DNA from: Dolomitihabitans soli
GTDB lineage: Bacteria; Actinomycetota; Actinomycetes; Streptosporangiales; Streptosporangiaceae
DNA length: 64,000 nucleotides
Direction of reading: 5' to 3'
NCBI RefSeq assembly: GCF_022213955.1
Contig: NZ_JAKNTW010000027.1
Coordinates: forward strand, 103,843 to 167,842
Shown here one piece after another: positions 60,183-64,000 of the stretch. The notes under the pieces are model-generated. The model worked only from the letters and a program-made list of their open reading frames with translations. It did not search any database and was not told the origin of the DNA. A program made the position numbers and the translations under genes. How positions within the stretch are numbered: the stretch's first letter is position 1; each line of letters begins with the position of its first letter.

Positions 60183-62012
60183 ATGGCCGTGTTCGGATCA
60201 CTCGAGGACTCTGGAGACGGTCCGCCTGTGCGGAAAACGGCGGTCTTGCTGGCACTGCGCTACTACTCCAGTGAGCTGAGGCGCCAGTGGCGGGTCGCCG
60301 TGCCCACGCTGACGATGCCGGCGATGGGGAACATCTGCCTGTACTATCTGACGCCGCTGGCGGTAGCTGGGCTTGTGGGGCATTTATCCGGTGACGAAGA
60401 TGCCTCCATCGACGCGCTACTGCCTTATGTTCTCGGCTTCGGCGCGTTGTTGCTGGCGGGCGAGGCGCTGTGGCGGGTGGGATTCCACTTCCTTAATCGT
60501 ACGGACGCCCGGGGTATCGAGCGGCTCGGCGTGGTGGGCATGGACGAGTTACTGGCCAAGGACGCCGCGTTCTTTCATGACAACTTCGCCGGTTCGCTGA
60601 CCAAACGGGTGCTGGGATTCGCCGGCAGGTTCGAGGACTTCGTCGACACGCTCACGTTCTCGATCATGGCCAACATCCTCCCGCTGGTGTTCGCTTCGGT
60701 GGTGCTCTGGCAGTATCACCCGTTGCTGGTCCTCGTTCTCGTGGGCCTCATGATCGTCACCGGCTTTCTCGTCGCCCCGCTCATTCGCCGTCGCCAATTG
60801 CTGGTCGACGAACGTGAGGCCGCCAGGGTCCTGGTGTCGGGCCACGTCGCCGATGTGCTGGCCAATATGGAGACCGTCCGCGCGTTCGCCGCCGAGGATC
60901 GCGAAGCCACCGAACATCGGGCCAGGGTCGCCGAGCAGCAGAGGCTGACGCTGCGTTCCTGGGATTACAGCAACCTCCGGGTGGACATCGTCGTCGCCCC
61001 TCTATCGGCCCTCACCAGTGCCCTGGGCCTGCTCCTCGCCGTGGCGCTCCGAGGAGGTCTGGGCGTGGAGGCCATCGTGGTGACGTTCACCTACTACACG
61101 AACGCGACCAGGATCATGTTCGAGTTCAACCAGATCTACCGGCGTATAGAGAGCGTGCTCACCGAAGCCGCCCAGTTCACCGAACTGCTCCTCGTGCCGC
61201 CGACCGTGGTGGACCCGGCTGACCCGCAGCCGCTGCGCCCGGCCGACGCAGGCGTCCGCTTCGAGCGGGTGAGGTTCGCACACACCGATGGCCCGCCCCT
61301 GTTCGATGACCTGGACCTGGACATCCCCAGCGGCACCAAGATCGGACTGGTCGGTCGGTCCGGCGGCGGCAAGAGCACCATCACCCGGCTGTTGCTGCGC
61401 CTGATGGACATCGACGGAGGCCGAATCCTGATAGGCGGCCAGGACATCACCCGACTGCGCCAAGCCGACCTGCGCAGCCTTATCGCCTATGTCCCGCAGG
61501 AACCCGCCATGTTCCACCGGTCGCTGCGTGACAACATCGCGTTCGCCCGGCCGGGCGCCACCGATGACGAGATTCTCCGAGCCGCGAGGGCGGCGCACGT
61601 CACGGAGTTCGCCGAATGTCTGCCGGACGGATTCGACACCTTGGTCGGCGAGCGTGGCGTCAAGCTCTCCGGCGGCCAGCGGCAACGTCTCGCCCTCGCG
61701 CGCGCCATCCTGCGCGACGCCCCGATCCTGCTGCTGGACGAGGCGACCAGCGCGCTGGACTCCGAAAGCGAACTCCTCGTCCAGGAAGCCTTGTGGCACT
61801 TGATGCAGGACCGCACCGCGCTGGTGGTCGCGCACCGCCTGAGCACCGTCGTCCACATGGATCGTCTGGTCGTGCTGAACCAGGGACACATCGTGGAGCA
61901 GGGCACCCACAGTGAGTTGCTCCAGGGCGAAGGTCCCTACGCCCGGCTCTGGCACCACCAATCCGGTGGCTTCCTGCTTGACGACGACACCCCGAACGCG
62001 CTCCACCGTTGA
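60183..62012 (+). CDS. ABC exporter half-transporter (permease-ATPase fusion)
   Basis: 609 residues. Six-helix membrane domain (about 40-320) and a C-terminal ATPase with Walker A GRSGGGKST (about 398-406), signature LSGGQRQR, Walker B ILLLDEATSALD and H-loop AHRLST: all catalytic residues intact. Homodimer expected; lipid, peptide or drug export. The ATG at 60183 was chosen for its strong ribosome site. Confidence 0.92.
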   Translation: MAVFGSLEDSGDGPPVRKTAVLLALRYYSSELRRQWRVAVPTLTMPAMGNICLYYLTPLAVAGLVGHLSGDEDASIDALLPYVLGFGALLLAGEALWRVGFHFLNRTDARGIERLGVVGMDELLAKDAAFFHDNFAGSLTKRVLGFAGRFEDFVDTLTFSIMANILPLVFASVVLWQYHPLLVLVLVGLMIVTGFLVAPLIRRRQLLVDEREAARVLVSGHVADVLANMETVRAFAAEDREATEHRARVAEQQRLTLRSWDYSNLRVDIVVAPLSALTSALGLLLAVALRGGLGVEAIVVTFTYYTNATRIMFEFNQIYRRIESVLTEAAQFTELLLVPPTVVDPADPQPLRPADAGVRFERVRFAHTDGPPLFDDLDLDIPSGTKIGLVGRSGGGKSTITRLLLRLMDIDGGRILIGGQDITRLRQADLRSLIAYVPQEPAMFHRSLRDNIAFARPGATDDEILRAARAAHVTEFAECLPDGFDTLVGERGVKLSGGQRQRLALARAILRDAPILLLDEATSALDSESELLVQEALWHLMQDRTALVVAHRLSTVVHMDRLVVLNQGHIVEQGTHSELLQGEGPYARLWHHQSGGFLLDDDTPNALHR

Positions 62013-62017
62013 GTGGT

Positions 62018-62031
62018 GCCCCACGTGGGGC
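62018..62031. terminator. Possible terminator between exporter and argG
   Basis: A perfect 14-bp palindrome, GCCCCACGTGGGGC, starts 6 bp after the exporter stop in a convergent gap. A short hairpin, so terminator activity is uncertain; it could also be a protein site. Confidence 0.3.
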
Positions 62032-62160
62032 TCGTCGCGCGCGGGTGGTTTGGCGAGCATGCATTCACCAGTGCTTCTGGAGGGAATCCGGCTTCGCGCG
62101 TTGCGTGGCGGGCGTCTGCGCCGAAGCCGGTATGTCCCTCCAGATCGGGAAAGAGTGCCG

Positions 62161-63873
<1,713 letters not shown>

Positions 63874-64000
63874 CTAGTGTCCTGCGTCAGAAATCCGTCG
63901 GCAATATCGGGCGAGTGATTCGAGGATCTCTTCGGCGGTCTTTCGCCACACAAACGGGCGCGGGTTGTCGTTCCACTGATCGATCCAGGCCCGGATCTCC
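63874..64000 (-). mobile_element. 3' end of IS630-family transposase (runs off the window)
   Basis: The minus frame from the window edge encodes 41 residues ending at a TAG (63874-63876): IRAWIDQWNDNPRPFVWRKT followed by AEEILESLARYCRRISDAGH. This is the characteristic C-terminus of IS630-type DDE transposases, with W-N-x-NPRPFVW-KTA. The element's terminal inverted repeat probably lies near 63870-63895 but its partner is outside the window. Confidence 0.8.

Noticed and set aside
59851..60255. Minus-strand frame of 134 codons before the ABC exporter
   Set aside because: Arg/Pro-rich, overlaps the exporter start and has no recognisable feature or ribosome site.

Overview
The window comes from a high-GC actinomycete. 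Base composition, GTG/TTG starts, a type VII (ESX-like) secretion locus, a DosR-type stress cluster and tandem ARG boxes before argG all point to Actinobacteria, most plausibly the Streptosporangiales (Nonomuraea/Streptosporangium-like). The genus is an inference from gene content; no alignment was run.

Layout. (1) 1-3852: stress/dormancy-type genes: the end of an Rv1733c-like membrane protein, a site-2 protease with CBS domains, a CBS-BON protein, and a phosphoribosyltransferase-hydrolase fusion. Two palindromes with DosR/DevR-box spacing lie among them, and a 23-codon remnant of an alcohol dehydrogenase precedes the fusion gene. (2) 4144-38392: a type VII secretion locus of about 34 kb. It holds the core genes eccB, eccD, eccC and mycP, WXG100-type small proteins, four YbaB-like proteins, three proteins sharing a C-terminal Met-Pro-Phe/Gly-rich/Asp-Arg motif, an NlpC/P60 substrate, a membrane pseudokinase, and a 3313-residue giant protein with a WXG-like N-terminus, repeated beta-rich cassettes and a C-terminal LysM domain. 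No eccA or eccE was recognised. (3) 38429-41758: three deoxy-amino-sugar genes (C-methyltransferase, N,N-dimethyltransferase, aminotransferase) without the rest of a pathway. (4) 41759-44226: an RHS-type gene remnant, then a secreted pectate lyase with a LacI-type operator and a strong terminator. (5) 44415-48378: a TetR regulator divergent from a quinone-oxidoreductase/MFS exporter/DsbA-like operon. (6) 48460-54647: two ureohydrolases and a GntR-type regulator with a polar amino-acid-type ABC importer; regulator, importer and second ureohydrolase form one probable guanidino-compound uptake and hydrolysis operon. (7) 54796-64000: a MetE-like protein, a PQQ-type beta-propeller protein with a membrane partner, an ABC exporter, argG with ARG boxes, and the 3' end of an IS630-type transposase at the window edge.

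How it fits together. EccB/C/D and MycP should form the export machine. The many small helical proteins and the giant protein are its probable substrates, and the YbaB-like and SseB-like proteins probable accessory factors or chaperones. The most unusual object is the giant protein: at least five cassettes, each a Ser/Gly/Thr-rich stretch between beta-rich blocks, with an N-terminal secretion-type domain and a cell-wall-binding end. That layout suggests a wall-tethered, possibly pore- or tube-forming type VII effector. The locus also shows recent remodelling: a duplicated two-gene unit in which each copy has lost a different gene, a daisy chain of duplicated GTGA start/stop overlaps, and cassette fragments downstream of the giant gene.
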